Shown here: positions 44,733 through 54,428 of the stretch, piece by piece
Position numbering within the stretch: the first letter of the stretch is position 1
Layout: every line of letters starts with the position of its first letter
NCBI RefSeq assembly: GCF_004000885.1
Contig: NZ_BIMC01000012.1
Location: forward strand, 62,001 to 126,000
Source: Paenibacillus glucanolyticus NBRC 15330
GTDB taxonomy: Bacteria > Bacillota > Bacilli > Paenibacillales > Paenibacillaceae
Direction: 5' to 3'
Length of the DNA stretch: 64,000 bases
The notes under the pieces: model-generated
What the model was told of the DNA's origin: nothing
Seen by the model: only the letters and a program-made list of their open reading frames with translations
Databases searched by the model: none
Made by a program: the position numbers and the translations under genes

Positions 44733-44824
44733 CTGCTTGATTTACAGGGTACGGGCAGCAGCACCATTGAACTGATGCTTGACTGCCCCATTCCTGAAGA
44801 ATTCCTTATGAATTCTATATATTC

Positions 44825-45850
<1,026 letters not shown>

Positions 45851-45855
45851 TCATG

Positions 45856-45920
45856 ATGAGCGGGTATCTCAATAGACCGACTTTATTCCCAATCACCGAT
45901 CCGCTGAGACACCCGCTCAT
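45856..45920 (-). promoter_or_regulatory. mRNA hairpin upstream of ilvC
   Basis: ATGAGCGGGT (45856-45865) is perfectly complementary to ACCCGCTCAT (45911-45920), extended by CTCA/TGAG. No U tract. It lies between ilvN and ilvC; in B. subtilis the operon mRNA is processed upstream of ilvC at a stem-loop that stabilises ilvC RNA, so a similar role is likely. Confidence 0.6.
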
Positions 45921-45995
45921 GCGATGCGGGCGTCTATCGCTTTATATTAGCTGTAAACTTTGTAATCTCGGGTAATTGATCATCGTATAGAATCA

Positions 45996-46481
45996 TTACG
46001 CGTTACCGCGAATCATCGCAGTAACCCCGGTACGGGAAAGCTCCTGAATGCCGTACGGCTTAAGCAGCTCGATCATGGCATCGATTTTGACTGTGTCGCC
46101 TACGACCTGAACCATCATGTTTGCTGTGCCGATATCCACAACCGATGCACGGAAGGTCTCAACAACGCCCATAATCTCCGGTCTGGCTGAAGGCTCTGCC
46201 TTCACCTTAATCAGGGCAAGCTCTCTGGCCACCATCGGTTTCGAGCTCAGGTTGATAACTTTGATGACATCGATCAGCTTGTAAAGCTGCTTCTCAACCT
46301 GCTCCAATGTCGTTTCATCACCGGTGGTTACGATAACCATCCGGGATAATCCGGCTTCCTCCGACTGGCCCACCGTAATGCTCTCGATGTTAAAACCTCT
46401 GCGTCCGAATAATCCCGATACACGCTGCAGAACACCCGGCTGGTCGTTCACTAGTACGGCAATGGTATGTTTTGTACTCAT
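45996..46481 (-). CDS. ilvN: Acetolactate synthase small subunit
   Basis: 161 residues from ATG 46481 (one base after the ilvB stop). ACT domain with LVNDQPGVLQRVSGLFGRRGFNIES, and the second regulatory domain (MVQVVGDTVKIDAMIELLKPYGI). Binds valine/branched amino acids and regulates IlvB. GGGGG nine bases upstream lies inside ilvB. Confidence 0.95.
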   Translation of the reverse strand: MSTKHTIAVLVNDQPGVLQRVSGLFGRRGFNIESITVGQSEEAGLSRMVIVTTGDETTLEQVEKQLYKLIDVIKVINLSSKPMVARELALIKVKAEPSARPEIMGVVETFRASVVDIGTANMMVQVVGDTVKIDAMIELLKPYGIQELSRTGVTAMIRGNA

Positions 46482-46482
46482 C

Positions 46483-48225
46483 TTACGCATCCCCCATCAG
46501 CATTTGATCGATTGTCGACCCTTGCGTCACCATCGGATACACGTTCTCGCCTTTCTCAACAACGAATTCGACGAGGACTGGTCCCGGTGTTTCCAGCGCT
46601 TCAGCCCATGCACGCTGTGCTTCTTCTTTCGTAGTGGCACGAAGTCCCTTGACTCCATAGGCTTCTGCCAGCTTAACGAAATCAGGGCTTCCTGCCAGGT
46701 CGATGTGGCTGTACCGGTTATCGTAGATCAGTTCTTGCCATTGGCGAACCATGCCGAGCACCTGGTTGTTGATAACAACGATTTTTACCGGAATGTTGTT
46801 GATGGCACAGATGGCAAGCTCCTGCGAACACATCTGCATGCCGCCATCCCCGTTGATCGAAATAACCAGCCGATCCGGATGTGCCATTTGAGCGCCGATC
46901 GCTGACGGGAATCCGAAGCCCATCGTTCCAAGTCCACCGGAGGTGATCCATGAACGAGGCTGGTTGAACTTGTAATACTGAGCAGCCCACATTTGATGCT
47001 GACCAACATCCGTCGTTACAATCGCTTCACCCTTCGTTGTATCATTCAGCATTTCAATAACCCACTGCGGCTTCAGCACCGTCTCGGAATCAACATAACG
47101 GAATGGATACTCGGCTTTCCATTTGCTGATCTGATCTCTCCAAGCGTCTGCCTTCGCCGCATAAGGAACGATCGGATTCAGCATTTCAAGCACGGTCTTC
47201 ACGTCCCCGACAATCGGAATATCCGTTGGCACATTCTTGCCGATCTCAGCCGGGTCAATGTCGATATGGACGATCTTCGCATGCGGAGCGAAACCGTCAA
47301 GCTTTCCTGTAACCCTGTCGTCAAACCTTGCCCCGATGTTGATCAGCAGGTCCGATTGCTGAATGCCATGGTTCGATGTGTAGGTACCGTGCATACCCGG
47401 CATTCCCGTCCACAGGTCATGACCGCTTGGGAAGGCGCCCAAGCCGAGAAGCGTGGTTGTGATCGGAATACCGGATTTATTCACGAATTCGTAAAGTCCT
47501 TCATGAGCACCCGAGTAGATCACGCCGCCGCCTGCAAGAATCATCGGACGTTCCGCTTCCTCGATCGCCCGGGCCAATTTATCCAGTTGAAGTTTGTTTG
47601 GCACGGTCCGAGGATTGTATCCTCTCAGCTGAATTCGATCATCCGGCTGGAACAGCGTGGTTGCTGCCGATACATCCTTAGGCACATCGATCAATACCGG
47701 ACCTTTGCGTCCTGTTGAAGCAATGTGGAAGGCTTCGTGAATCACCCGCGGCAGGTCTTTCACATCTCTTACCAAATAGCTGTGTTTCGTAATCGGCATC
47801 GTGATGCCCGTAATGTCCGCTTCCTGGAAAGCATCTGTACCAATCAGGGTTGTTGCTACGTTTCCGGTAATGACAACAAGCGGAACGGAGTCCATGTAGG
47901 CTGTTGCAATACCGGTCACAAGGTTTGTGGCCCCCGGTCCCGAAGTCGCTATACATACACCGACCTTGCCGCTTGCGCGGGCATAGCCGTCAGCCGCATG
48001 AATTGCGCCTTGTTCGTGACGGGTCAAGACATGGTTGAAATCCTCAAAACCATACATTGCATCGTAGATATACAGGACCGCTCCACCCGGATATCCGAAG
48101 ACGCACTCGACACCTTCGAGCAGAAGACTCCGAAGCAAGATTTCCGATCCGGTAATCACTTCAGGCTTCAACCATTTCTCTCGTAATTGTTCTGTAGACC
48201 GCACTTCTGGAGTTTGCGCGCTCAT
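46483..48225 (-). CDS. ilvB: Acetolactate synthase large subunit
   Basis: 580 residues, ThDP and FAD-dependent. Glu and ThDP motifs: VFGYPGGAVLYIYDAM, TSGPGATNLVTGIATAY, and the ThDP-binding GDGGMQMCSQELAICAINNI with VINNQVLGMVRQWQ. GAGGAGGATGACTG precedes ATG 48225. First gene of the ilvB-ilvN-ilvC-leuA operon behind the Leu T-box. Confidence 0.96.
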   Translation of the reverse strand: MSAQTPEVRSTEQLREKWLKPEVITGSEILLRSLLLEGVECVFGYPGGAVLYIYDAMYGFEDFNHVLTRHEQGAIHAADGYARASGKVGVCIATSGPGATNLVTGIATAYMDSVPLVVITGNVATTLIGTDAFQEADITGITMPITKHSYLVRDVKDLPRVIHEAFHIASTGRKGPVLIDVPKDVSAATTLFQPDDRIQLRGYNPRTVPNKLQLDKLARAIEEAERPMILAGGGVIYSGAHEGLYEFVNKSGIPITTTLLGLGAFPSGHDLWTGMPGMHGTYTSNHGIQQSDLLINIGARFDDRVTGKLDGFAPHAKIVHIDIDPAEIGKNVPTDIPIVGDVKTVLEMLNPIVPYAAKADAWRDQISKWKAEYPFRYVDSETVLKPQWVIEMLNDTTKGEAIVTTDVGQHQMWAAQYYKFNQPRSWITSGGLGTMGFGFPSAIGAQMAHPDRLVISINGDGGMQMCSQELAICAINNIPVKIVVINNQVLGMVRQWQELIYDNRYSHIDLAGSPDFVKLAEAYGVKGLRATTKEEAQRAWAEALETPGPVLVEFVVEKGENVYPMVTQGSTIDQMLMGDA

Positions 48226-48278
48226 CAGTCATCCTCCTCTCAAATATTGGCACTCATTCATTCAATCATCCAAGCAAC

Positions 48279-48649
48279 AAAAAAACCTTCCGTCGCCACA
48301 CCCGGAGTATCTCCGTGTGAGGGACGAAAGGTTTAGCTTCCGTGGTACCACCCATGTTTGCCCTACACTTCGCAGTGTAAAGCCTCAGCAGGTATGAAGA
48401 ACATGAAACACAGATCTTCAATATCTGCAGTCCGTAACGTGGACTAAGACGATTTTCCCTAATAAACGCTGTTACGACTTAATGCGATAAAGTCATAGCG
48501 TAACATCTTTCAGGAAAACAGCTCCGAGGTGAGCTCGTATAAAAGGGGTTTTGGTGGTGGTTTCAGCTGATCCATCCACTCTCTGAACAAAAGAGCCCTT
48601 TAAACTTCGTCCTCATCATTGCCGATTGGATATATTCGTTAAAATGTTT
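48279..48649 (-). promoter_or_regulatory. T-box leader, specifier CUC (Leu), upstream of ilvB
   Basis: T-box GGTGGTACCACGG (48340-48352) and terminator CCTTTCGTCCC...GGAAGG followed by seven U (48279-48331). The specifier CTC is at 48531-48533, in CGAG-CTC-ACCTCGGAGC, matching the position and flanks of TTC in the pheS T-box. Responds to tRNA-Leu charging. Confidence 0.93.
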
Positions 48650-48685
48650 AGAAACATTATATGATTCATTCATTCCAGAAGTCAA
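48643..48685 (-). promoter_or_regulatory. ilvB promoter with overlapping palindrome
   Basis: TTGACT (48680-48685), 18-base spacer, TATAAT (48656-48661). A perfect 7+2+7 palindrome AATGTTTAGAAACATT (48643-48658) covers the -10 and start. It resembles a CodY box loosely (about four mismatches to AATTTTCWGAAAATT), as would fit a branched-chain operon; this is inference. Confidence 0.65.
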
Positions 48686-48829
48686 CACATTTATTTTACT
48701 TCCGATGAAAGGTTTTCATTCGCAATTCGAGTTAATCCTTCGCTTTTCTGATGTAAAACACCCTATTAAACCCTGCTACATATGATAAATGGAGCTAACT
48801 GAATAGCGGTGAAGGGAGGGAATAACACG

Positions 48830-49279
48830 ATGATCCGCTATCGAAAACCTGGGCAGGATGATCCCATGATTCAACAGCTGATTGAGTCCCAACTCGTCCC
48901 GCTTTCCCATATGACAAAAAAAGAGTTGGATACCATCCGCAAGGATATTCCCTCTCGATTGCGACGCGGCGTGACTCTCGTTGCCTCAAATTCAGATCAC
49001 GAAAAAGTCATTGCCTTTATCCATTTTATGATGCACGGCGAACTGCTCTATATCGACATGCTGGCCGTAGCACCCACCGCACAGCGAAAACGGTGGGGTA
49101 TCCGATTGATGGAACATGCCGAACGTTTCGCTGTATCCCGCGGATGCAAACGCGCCAAGGTCATGGTAGACATCGGCAACCAAACTGGTCTTAACTTTTA
49201 CCGCAAACTCGGTTATACGGTTACCAGAATCATTGAACCAAGCCAATGCTATGAACTGGAGAAGATCTGGTATGCTTAA
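48830..49279 (+). CDS. GNAT-family N-acetyltransferase
   Basis: 149 residues from ATG 48830, with GGGAGGG eight bases upstream. GNAT fold: LLYIDMLAVAPTAQRKRWGI (the Q/RxxGxG/A-type CoA loop, here RKRWGIRLM), CKRAKVMVDIGNQTGLNFYRKLGY. Substrate unknown. Ends back to back with the Gly-rich gene. Confidence 0.8.
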   Translation: MIRYRKPGQDDPMIQQLIESQLVPLSHMTKKELDTIRKDIPSRLRRGVTLVASNSDHEKVIAFIHFMMHGELLYIDMLAVAPTAQRKRWGIRLMEHAERFAVSRGCKRAKVMVDIGNQTGLNFYRKLGYTVTRIIEPSQCYELEKIWYA

Positions 49280-49621
49280 TTACCAGAAAAAGCCCCCGCC
49301 AAAGCCAGGTCCGAAACCTGGGCCGTAGCCGCCATAACCAGGTCCAAATCCTCCGTATCCTCCAGGGTATCCTCCCGGATAGCCGCCAAAACCGCCGCCG
49401 AATGCGTATGGAGCCGTACCAATGGCAAGAAGATCAAACAATGCGAGCGGAACAATCGCCTTGGTCTTTACTTTTTTGCCCTTTGTTGCAGGTACCACAA
49501 AAAGGCGGCTGCCGGAGACACGTACCAGCTTGCCTGTCACCACAGTCCCGTCTTTCTTATACGCTACGATCTCTTTGCCCACATATGATTTCACTTTTGC
49601 CTTACTGACAGGCTTGTGCAT
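49280..49621 (-). CDS. Small SH3/LSM-like protein with Gly-rich tail
   Basis: 113 residues. Residues 1-65 look like a small beta barrel (KSYVGKEIVAYKKDGTVVTG, KLVRVSGSRLFVVPA) similar in style to Hfq/LSM or SH3-like folds. From about residue 72 the tail is low-complexity Gly, Tyr, Phe, Pro (GGYPGGYPGGYGGFGPG and similar), of the kind that self-associates in spore or coat layers. Function unknown. A very short gap separates it from the GNAT gene. Confidence 0.55.
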   Translation of the reverse strand: MHKPVSKAKVKSYVGKEIVAYKKDGTVVTGKLVRVSGSRLFVVPATKGKKVKTKAIVPLALFDLLAIGTAPYAFGGGFGGYPGGYPGGYGGFGPGYGGYGPGFGPGFGGGFFW

Positions 49622-49780
49622 AAGATCCCTCCTCAGGTAATATACATTTCAATCTATTCAGGAAGGATATCCTTTGCTTGTTTAATGGCCCTTATCGGGC
49701 AAAAGATAGGCATAATTCTGCAAAAAGCATGGCTTCGGCTGCATTATATATCCGGGGGATGCAACAAGACCTCAAAAACG

Positions 49781-49812
49781 AAAAAACCGCCGTAATATTA
49801 CGGCGGTTTTTT
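49781..49812. terminator. Terminator after rplT
   Basis: Perfect palindrome: AAAAAACCGCCGTAA pairs with TTACGGCGGTTTTTT. Confidence 0.9.
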
Positions 49813-49825
49813 CATACACGTATAA

Positions 49826-50185
49826 TTAAGCGTTCACTTTTTCTTTAGCTACAGTAGCCAAGGAATTGAACGCGTTCAGATCATTAACAGCCAGATCAGC
49901 CAGCATTTTACGGTTAATGTCAACGCCAGCAAGTTTCAGACCATGCATCAATTTGCTGTAAGACAGACCATTTTGACGAGCAGCCGCGTTGATACGAACG
50001 ATCCACAATTTGCGGAAATTACGCTTCGTATTGCGACGATCCCGGTATGCATAAACGAGGGATTTCATTACCTGCTCGTTAGCCGTTTTAAAAATGCGGT
50101 GTTTGGAACCGAAATAACCTTTCGCAAGCTTCAATACTTTTTTATGTCGACGACGAACGACAAATCCGCCTTTAACTCGTGCCAT
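49826..50185 (-). CDS. rplT: Ribosomal protein L20
   Basis: 119 residues, standard length. [20 protein letters not shown] and the L20 body. Binds 23S rRNA and, in B. subtilis, the infC leader to repress its own operon. Third gene of infC-rpmI-rplT. Confidence 0.98.
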   Translation of the reverse strand: MARVKGGFVVRRRHKKVLKLAKGYFGSKHRIFKTANEQVMKSLVYAYRDRRNTKRNFRKLWIVRINAAARQNGLSYSKLMHGLKLAGVDINRKMLADLAVNDLNAFNSLATVAKEKVNA

Positions 50186-50215
50186 ATCAAAAGACCTCCC
50201 AATAATTGTTGTTTA

Positions 50216-50416
50216 CTATTTCAAGTTAGCCAGACCTTGCTTCAAACGTTTAACATCTCCAGGCGCCATTACAGGGCTGTTGGACAATACGCGCTTCGCA
50301 CGCTTGGATTTGTGGGAAAGCAAGTGGTTTTTGTAAGCTTTATAACGTTTTACTTTACCAGTACCTGTAATTTTGAAGCGGCCTTTCAGGCTGCTATGTG
50401 TTTTCATTTTGGGCAT
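50216..50416 (-). CDS. rpmI: Ribosomal protein L35
   Basis: 66 residues: MPKMKTHSSLKGRFKITG, HLLSHKSKRAKRVL. Second gene of the operon. Confidence 0.98.
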   Translation of the reverse strand: MPKMKTHSSLKGRFKITGTGKVKRYKAYKNHLLSHKSKRAKRVLSNSPVMAPGDVKRLKQGLANLK

Positions 50417-50442
50417 TGTAGTACTTCCTCCTCTAATTTCTC

Positions 50443-50952
50443 TTAGGCTTTTGGTGCCAAAATCATAATCATGCTGCGGCCTTCCAGTTTTGGTTGACGC
50501 TCAATGACGCAGAGATCTGCTACTTCCACCTTCACGCGCTCCAAAATTTTCTGCCCGATGTTGGCATGGGTGATTTCACGACCACGGAAACGCACGGAGC
50601 ATTTCACTTTGTCGCCTTCTTTCAAAAACTTAACGACATTGCGGAGCTTGGTTTGATAATCATGCTCCTCAATGTTGGCTCGGAACCATACTTCTTTAAT
50701 ATCCACAATTTTCTGGTTCTTACGTGCTTCCTTCTCTTTCTTCTGCTGCTCATAGCGGAATTTACCGTAGTCCATGATGCGGCATACCGGCGGTTTCGCC
50801 TGAGGGGCCACGTTCACCAGATCCAGATTGAGATCAATTGCCATTTGCAGTGCTTCACGAATCGGCTTGATCCCGATTTGCTCACCTTCGGCACCAACCA
50901 AACGTACTTCCTTGGCCCGAATCTCGTCATTGATCATATGTTCCTTACTGAT
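50443..50952 (-). CDS. infC: Translation initiation factor IF-3
   Basis: 169 residues. IF-3 N-domain (RAKEVRLVGAEGEQIGIK, PVCRIMDYGKFRYEQQKKEK) and C-domain (KFLKEGDKVKCSVRFRGREI). The family N-terminus MSKxxxINxxIRAxEV aligns if translation begins at ATC 50952, nine bases after the perfect SD GGAGGT. infC genes commonly use AUU/AUC/AUA starts for IF-3 autocontrol. An ATG five codons on (50937) is the alternative start. Confidence 0.95.
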   Translation of the reverse strand: MSKEHMINDEIRAKEVRLVGAEGEQIGIKPIREALQMAIDLNLDLVNVAPQAKPPVCRIMDYGKFRYEQQKKEKEARKNQKIVDIKEVWFRANIEEHDYQTKLRNVVKFLKEGDKVKCSVRFRGREITHANIGQKILERVKVEVADLCVIERQPKLEGRSMIMILAPKA

Positions 50953-51157
50953 AGTCCTCCACCTCCAAATTACTTGTTGTTCCTGTTTGCAAAAAAAATA
51001 AAGGGATGACGGGTTAATCACCGACATCCCTATTTGATACTCATCTCACAAATGAAGTTGAATCCATTCATTGATTTCGTGATCAAACCAGCCAACGTAT
51101 GTCAGTCAGGTGAGAAGCGGCGCTTCTGCTTGCAATCAGATATTCTGTTTAACAGAC
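50953..51157 (-). promoter_or_regulatory. L20-type infC leader with attenuator
   Basis: Contains a terminator (arms 51002-51013 and 51021-51031, AGGGATG-CGG stem) followed by about nine U with one interruption (50991-51000), ahead of infC. This is the place and layout of the B. subtilis infC leader, where L20 causes premature termination. Confidence 0.8.
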
Positions 51158-51163
51158 TAGGAT

Positions 51164-51193
51164 AGTATAACAGGTCCCACCAGCCTGTGTCAA
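51164..51193 (-). promoter_or_regulatory. Promoter for infC operon
   Basis: TTGACA (51188-51193), 18-base spacer, TATACT (51164-51169). It lies just after the glycosyltransferase gene. Confidence 0.85.
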
Positions 51194-51215
51194 CACAGAT
51201 ATAACATAAACTTTA

Positions 51216-52454
51216 TTACCCTTGTTTGCTCTGCACTTCTTCAAGGCGCACAACCCGGGTATGCTCCGTATGACTCCACTGCTTGTTGTTCTGCGTGAAG
51301 AACGCATACACCGTGATAGGATACCACGACAGCAGGTAAATCGGGAACAGCACCAGATACAAGTAAACCTTCTTGTATTTGACCTTCTCAAGCAGCATCG
51401 CAATCATGAACGTGAACACGTTAGCCGCAATCGCGGTAAAGCTTAGCCACAGCGGCAGATATCCATACAGATTTGCGATATTCGGACCATCGAAGAACGA
51501 GTTGTCAATCCAAATGACGGCCGTCAACAAGAAAGTCAGCAGCACGATGTAGACGTTAACTCCGTACAGAGCCAAGTCCAGCTTCACGAGGCTGCGTTCT
51601 TTAATGGCACGCCACAGCAGCGGGAAAAAATAACGGCGGGCAACCGTAAAGTGACCCTGCATCCAGCGCAGACGCTGTCTGGCAGAAGCCTTGAACGTAA
51701 GCGGCTTTTCGTCAAATACCTTGGCATCATAGTTGAATTTCGGGTACACGCCGCGCATAACGCTGCGCATGGTGAACTCCAAATCCTCAACCAGACTGGT
51801 TGCGCCCCAACCCATCTCCTTCAAGAGATTCGTCTCGAAGCACATTCCTGTACCGCCAAGGAAGTTGGCCATGTTCAGATTGCTGCGGGAAAGCTGCCAC
51901 AGACGGTTGATGTACCAATAGGACACCCCGTAAGAGGCGGTGATCCAAGAATCCTCAGGGTTCTTGGTATCGATGTATCCCTGGATAACTCTCGCTCCAG
52001 AGCTAAGATCATTATTCATTTCGATCAGGAAATTCGGATCTGCCAGATTATCTGCATCAAACATGACGACCGCATCATACTGGCGCGGCATTGCCCAGAG
52101 CTCTTTGAGCATCCATTCGATGGCATAGCCTTTGCCTCGCAGATTCTGGTTCGTACGCACGCATGCGTTCATCCCGTGGGCACGGACGATCTCAGCAGTA
52201 CGGTCTGTACAGTTGTCACATATGACAAATACATCGTACAGATCTTTTGGATAGTTAAGCTGTTTCAGGTTCTCCATCAGAGCTCCGACAACCTGTTCTT
52301 CGTTGTGTGCAGCAACTAACACTGCAAATGATTTATTCGGTTCAAAATGCTGCTTCTTTTTTCTCTTGATCAGACCAAACAAAGAGAATACGAACTGGTA
52401 CACACCCACCGCGGCCAAAAATAGTTGGAGCGCGATAAAGATGGCGTCTGTCAT
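51216..52454 (-). CDS. Family 2 glycosyltransferase, processive type
   Basis: 412 residues. An N-terminal membrane segment (about 5-27), then the GT2 domain with AVLVAAHNEEQVVGAL, CDNCTDRTAE, FDADN (DxD) and FEDLEFTMRSV-like ED with RQRLRW (QxxRW), then four TMs at the C-terminus. This is the architecture of processive polysaccharide synthases (poly-GlcNAc IcaA-like, cellulose-like). No partner genes are adjacent. Long 5' region; promoter in the intergenic region below. GGGGGTAACGGAGAATC precedes ATG. Confidence 0.85.
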   Translation of the reverse strand: MTDAIFIALQLFLAAVGVYQFVFSLFGLIKRKKKQHFEPNKSFAVLVAAHNEEQVVGALMENLKQLNYPKDLYDVFVICDNCTDRTAEIVRAHGMNACVRTNQNLRGKGYAIEWMLKELWAMPRQYDAVVMFDADNLADPNFLIEMNNDLSSGARVIQGYIDTKNPEDSWITASYGVSYWYINRLWQLSRSNLNMANFLGGTGMCFETNLLKEMGWGATSLVEDLEFTMRSVMRGVYPKFNYDAKVFDEKPLTFKASARQRLRWMQGHFTVARRYFFPLLWRAIKERSLVKLDLALYGVNVYIVLLTFLLTAVIWIDNSFFDGPNIANLYGYLPLWLSFTAIAANVFTFMIAMLLEKVKYKKVYLYLVLFPIYLLSWYPITVYAFFTQNNKQWSHTEHTRVVRLEEVQSKQG

Positions 52455-53122
52455 GATTCTCCGTTACCCCCTTTTTATAACCCGAGAATGTTTTGTTATT
52501 TTTTCTCTCTAAGTTTTTTGCTTTTTTTTGTTGTTGCATGACCCTGTGACCTGTGTCTGTTTCTTCATAGTAGCCTCGGTGCCGCGGGGCAACTTCGCAC
52601 GTCATACACGATTTTCCACACTTTTGAATCTTTTGTCAAAACCGTGGAATGCTCTAATTTACGGAAAAACTTCGTAAAAGAGCGCAGCTTGCGATCCAGT
52701 TTGCCAGCAAGCTTCGTTTCAAACGGCTTTAGTTCTTATTTTCATCTGTTTTCTTACTTTTTATTTCTTTGGCTGCCCATTTTTTATTTTTTAATCTTGT
52801 CCGCCAATAAATAAACGTAACAGACACCCAAAAAGTTTTAGTTTTTCAACACTCTTTCTCTAAATAAACTTTTTGACGCCCGTTTGAATCATTGTAGCGG
52901 CAACTTATACTCAAGTCAAAAGTCCACGGACCCTGATTTTCTACAAAATGCGCGCTGGCGACTAACTCCTTTAGTAACAAGGCTCCGGCAAGAACCTCGC
53001 CGAGAAAAGCTTGCTCTCCCGGGACCAAAGTCCCGTGAGCACAGGCTGGAAGTGGTTGATTTCTATTCCCAAAGTCGATATGTTAAAGTTAAAGAATAAC
53101 GCTGCAGAACGGGTGAAAAGTA
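52455..53122. other. Divergent intergenic region of two glycosyltransferases
   Basis: 668 bases with no clear gene. On the minus strand TTGACT (52914-52919), 17-base spacer and TACAAT (52891-52896) form a strong promoter giving a ~430-base leader for the GT2 gene. AT-rich leader; several hairpins, including AAAGTTTTAGTTTT...AAACTTTTT type and a short CGGGACTTTGGTCCCG (about 53018-53033). No riboswitch class recognised. Confidence 0.5.
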
Positions 53123-54250
53123 GTGGCTAAAAAAAGAGTCTTGCTGTTATCGGAAGGGTTCGGTGCAGGCCATACGCAGGCTGCTCACGCACTTTCCAGC
53201 AGCCTGCGCCAATTGTCGCCTAGCGTACAGACCAAGGTTCTTGAGCTTGGAAGCTTCTTGAACCCGAAAATCGCTCCACTGATCATTTCGGCCTACAGGA
53301 AGACGATCACAACTCGCCCGAGATTGGTCGGGTATATGTATCGTCATCAAAAATCCTTCAATCGGTTCACCGCATTGGCGCTTCACCGAATGTTCTATAC
53401 AAGCACCAAGAACGTGGTCAGACAACTCAGACCCGATATCATCGTGTGCACCCATTTCATTCCAAGTGCTGTGATCTCGCGTTTGAAACGGCTCGGCACC
53501 GATGTGCCTCTGTGTACCGTTATAACCGATTATGATGCTCATGATACATGGATTAGCCCTGAAGTCGACCGCTATTTCGTATCCACGCCGGAGGTTAAGC
53601 GAAAGCTGCTCAACCGCGGGGTGTCTCAAGCTAAAATTCAGGTTACCGGCATTCCCATTCATCCTGACTTCTGGACTCATCCGGGCAAAGAGGAGATCAG
53701 GGAACGATTTCAGTTGTCCGATATGCCGACCGTGCTTGTCATGGGCGGAGGCTGGGGAATCATGAATGACGAGGTTGTCCATGAATTCTTGACAAGATGG
53801 CGGGGCGAAGTCCAGATCATATTTTGTCTTGGCAATAACGATAAGGGACGCGAAGAAATGGAGAGCAATCCGCGGTTCCAGCATCCCAACATCCGGATAT
53901 TGGGCTTTACACGCGAGATTGACAAGCTGATGGAGGTATCGGATCTGCTCGTCACGAAGCCCGGGGGCATGACATGCACCGAAGGCCTGGCGAAGGGAAT
54001 CCCGATGCTGTTTCACCAGCCTCTTCCAGGACAGGAAGAGGAGAACTGCCAATACTTTACAGCCCAGGGCTTGGGAGAACCCATCACTTCGCTGGAGGTT
54101 ATTGGTAAATGGATGAATAAACTGCTCCAGCATTATGATCTGATCCAATTGCAGCGAGCGAAAAACTTGCGAAATATCGAGCGCTTCCATCCGATGCAAA
54201 GCGCGCGCAGCATCATCGATATGCTCGAAAATGAAAAGGTGTACTCCTAA
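53123..54250 (+). CDS. UgtP-like diacylglycerol glucosyltransferase
   Basis: 375 residues from GTG 53123 (weak GGGTGA upstream). MGDG-synthase/MurG-type GT28 enzyme: LLSEGFGAGHTQAAHAL, TVITDYDAHDTWISPEVD, MGGGWGIMNDEVV, and the donor loop TKPGGMTCTEGLAKGIPMLF. B. subtilis UgtP makes glucosyl-diacylglycerol for lipoteichoic acid anchors and also senses UDP-glucose in cell-size control. No LTA genes adjacent. Confidence 0.85.
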   Translation: MAKKRVLLLSEGFGAGHTQAAHALSSSLRQLSPSVQTKVLELGSFLNPKIAPLIISAYRKTITTRPRLVGYMYRHQKSFNRFTALALHRMFYTSTKNVVRQLRPDIIVCTHFIPSAVISRLKRLGTDVPLCTVITDYDAHDTWISPEVDRYFVSTPEVKRKLLNRGVSQAKIQVTGIPIHPDFWTHPGKEEIRERFQLSDMPTVLVMGGGWGIMNDEVVHEFLTRWRGEVQIIFCLGNNDKGREEMESNPRFQHPNIRILGFTREIDKLMEVSDLLVTKPGGMTCTEGLAKGIPMLFHQPLPGQEEENCQYFTAQGLGEPITSLEVIGKWMNKLLQHYDLIQLQRAKNLRNIERFHPMQSARSIIDMLENEKVYS

Positions 54251-54254
54251 AATA

Positions 54255-54312
54255 AAATGTACCCCATAAGACAGACACTTTGGAAAAGGTCATCTTATAG
54301 GGTACATTTTAA
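54255..54312. terminator. Bidirectional terminator
   Basis: AAAATGTACCC-ATAAGA pairs with TCTTAT-GGGTACATTTT; U-rich on both sides; between convergent UgtP-like and trmB genes. Confidence 0.8.
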
Positions 54313-54428
54313 AAGCGGAGCACACCTTTTTTATGCGTTTTTTCGGTGAATATGTCACCGATTGATAGATTTTCTTCTATTATAATAGTTGTAAACGTTA
54401 TCATAGACGAAATTATCGTGCATACACA

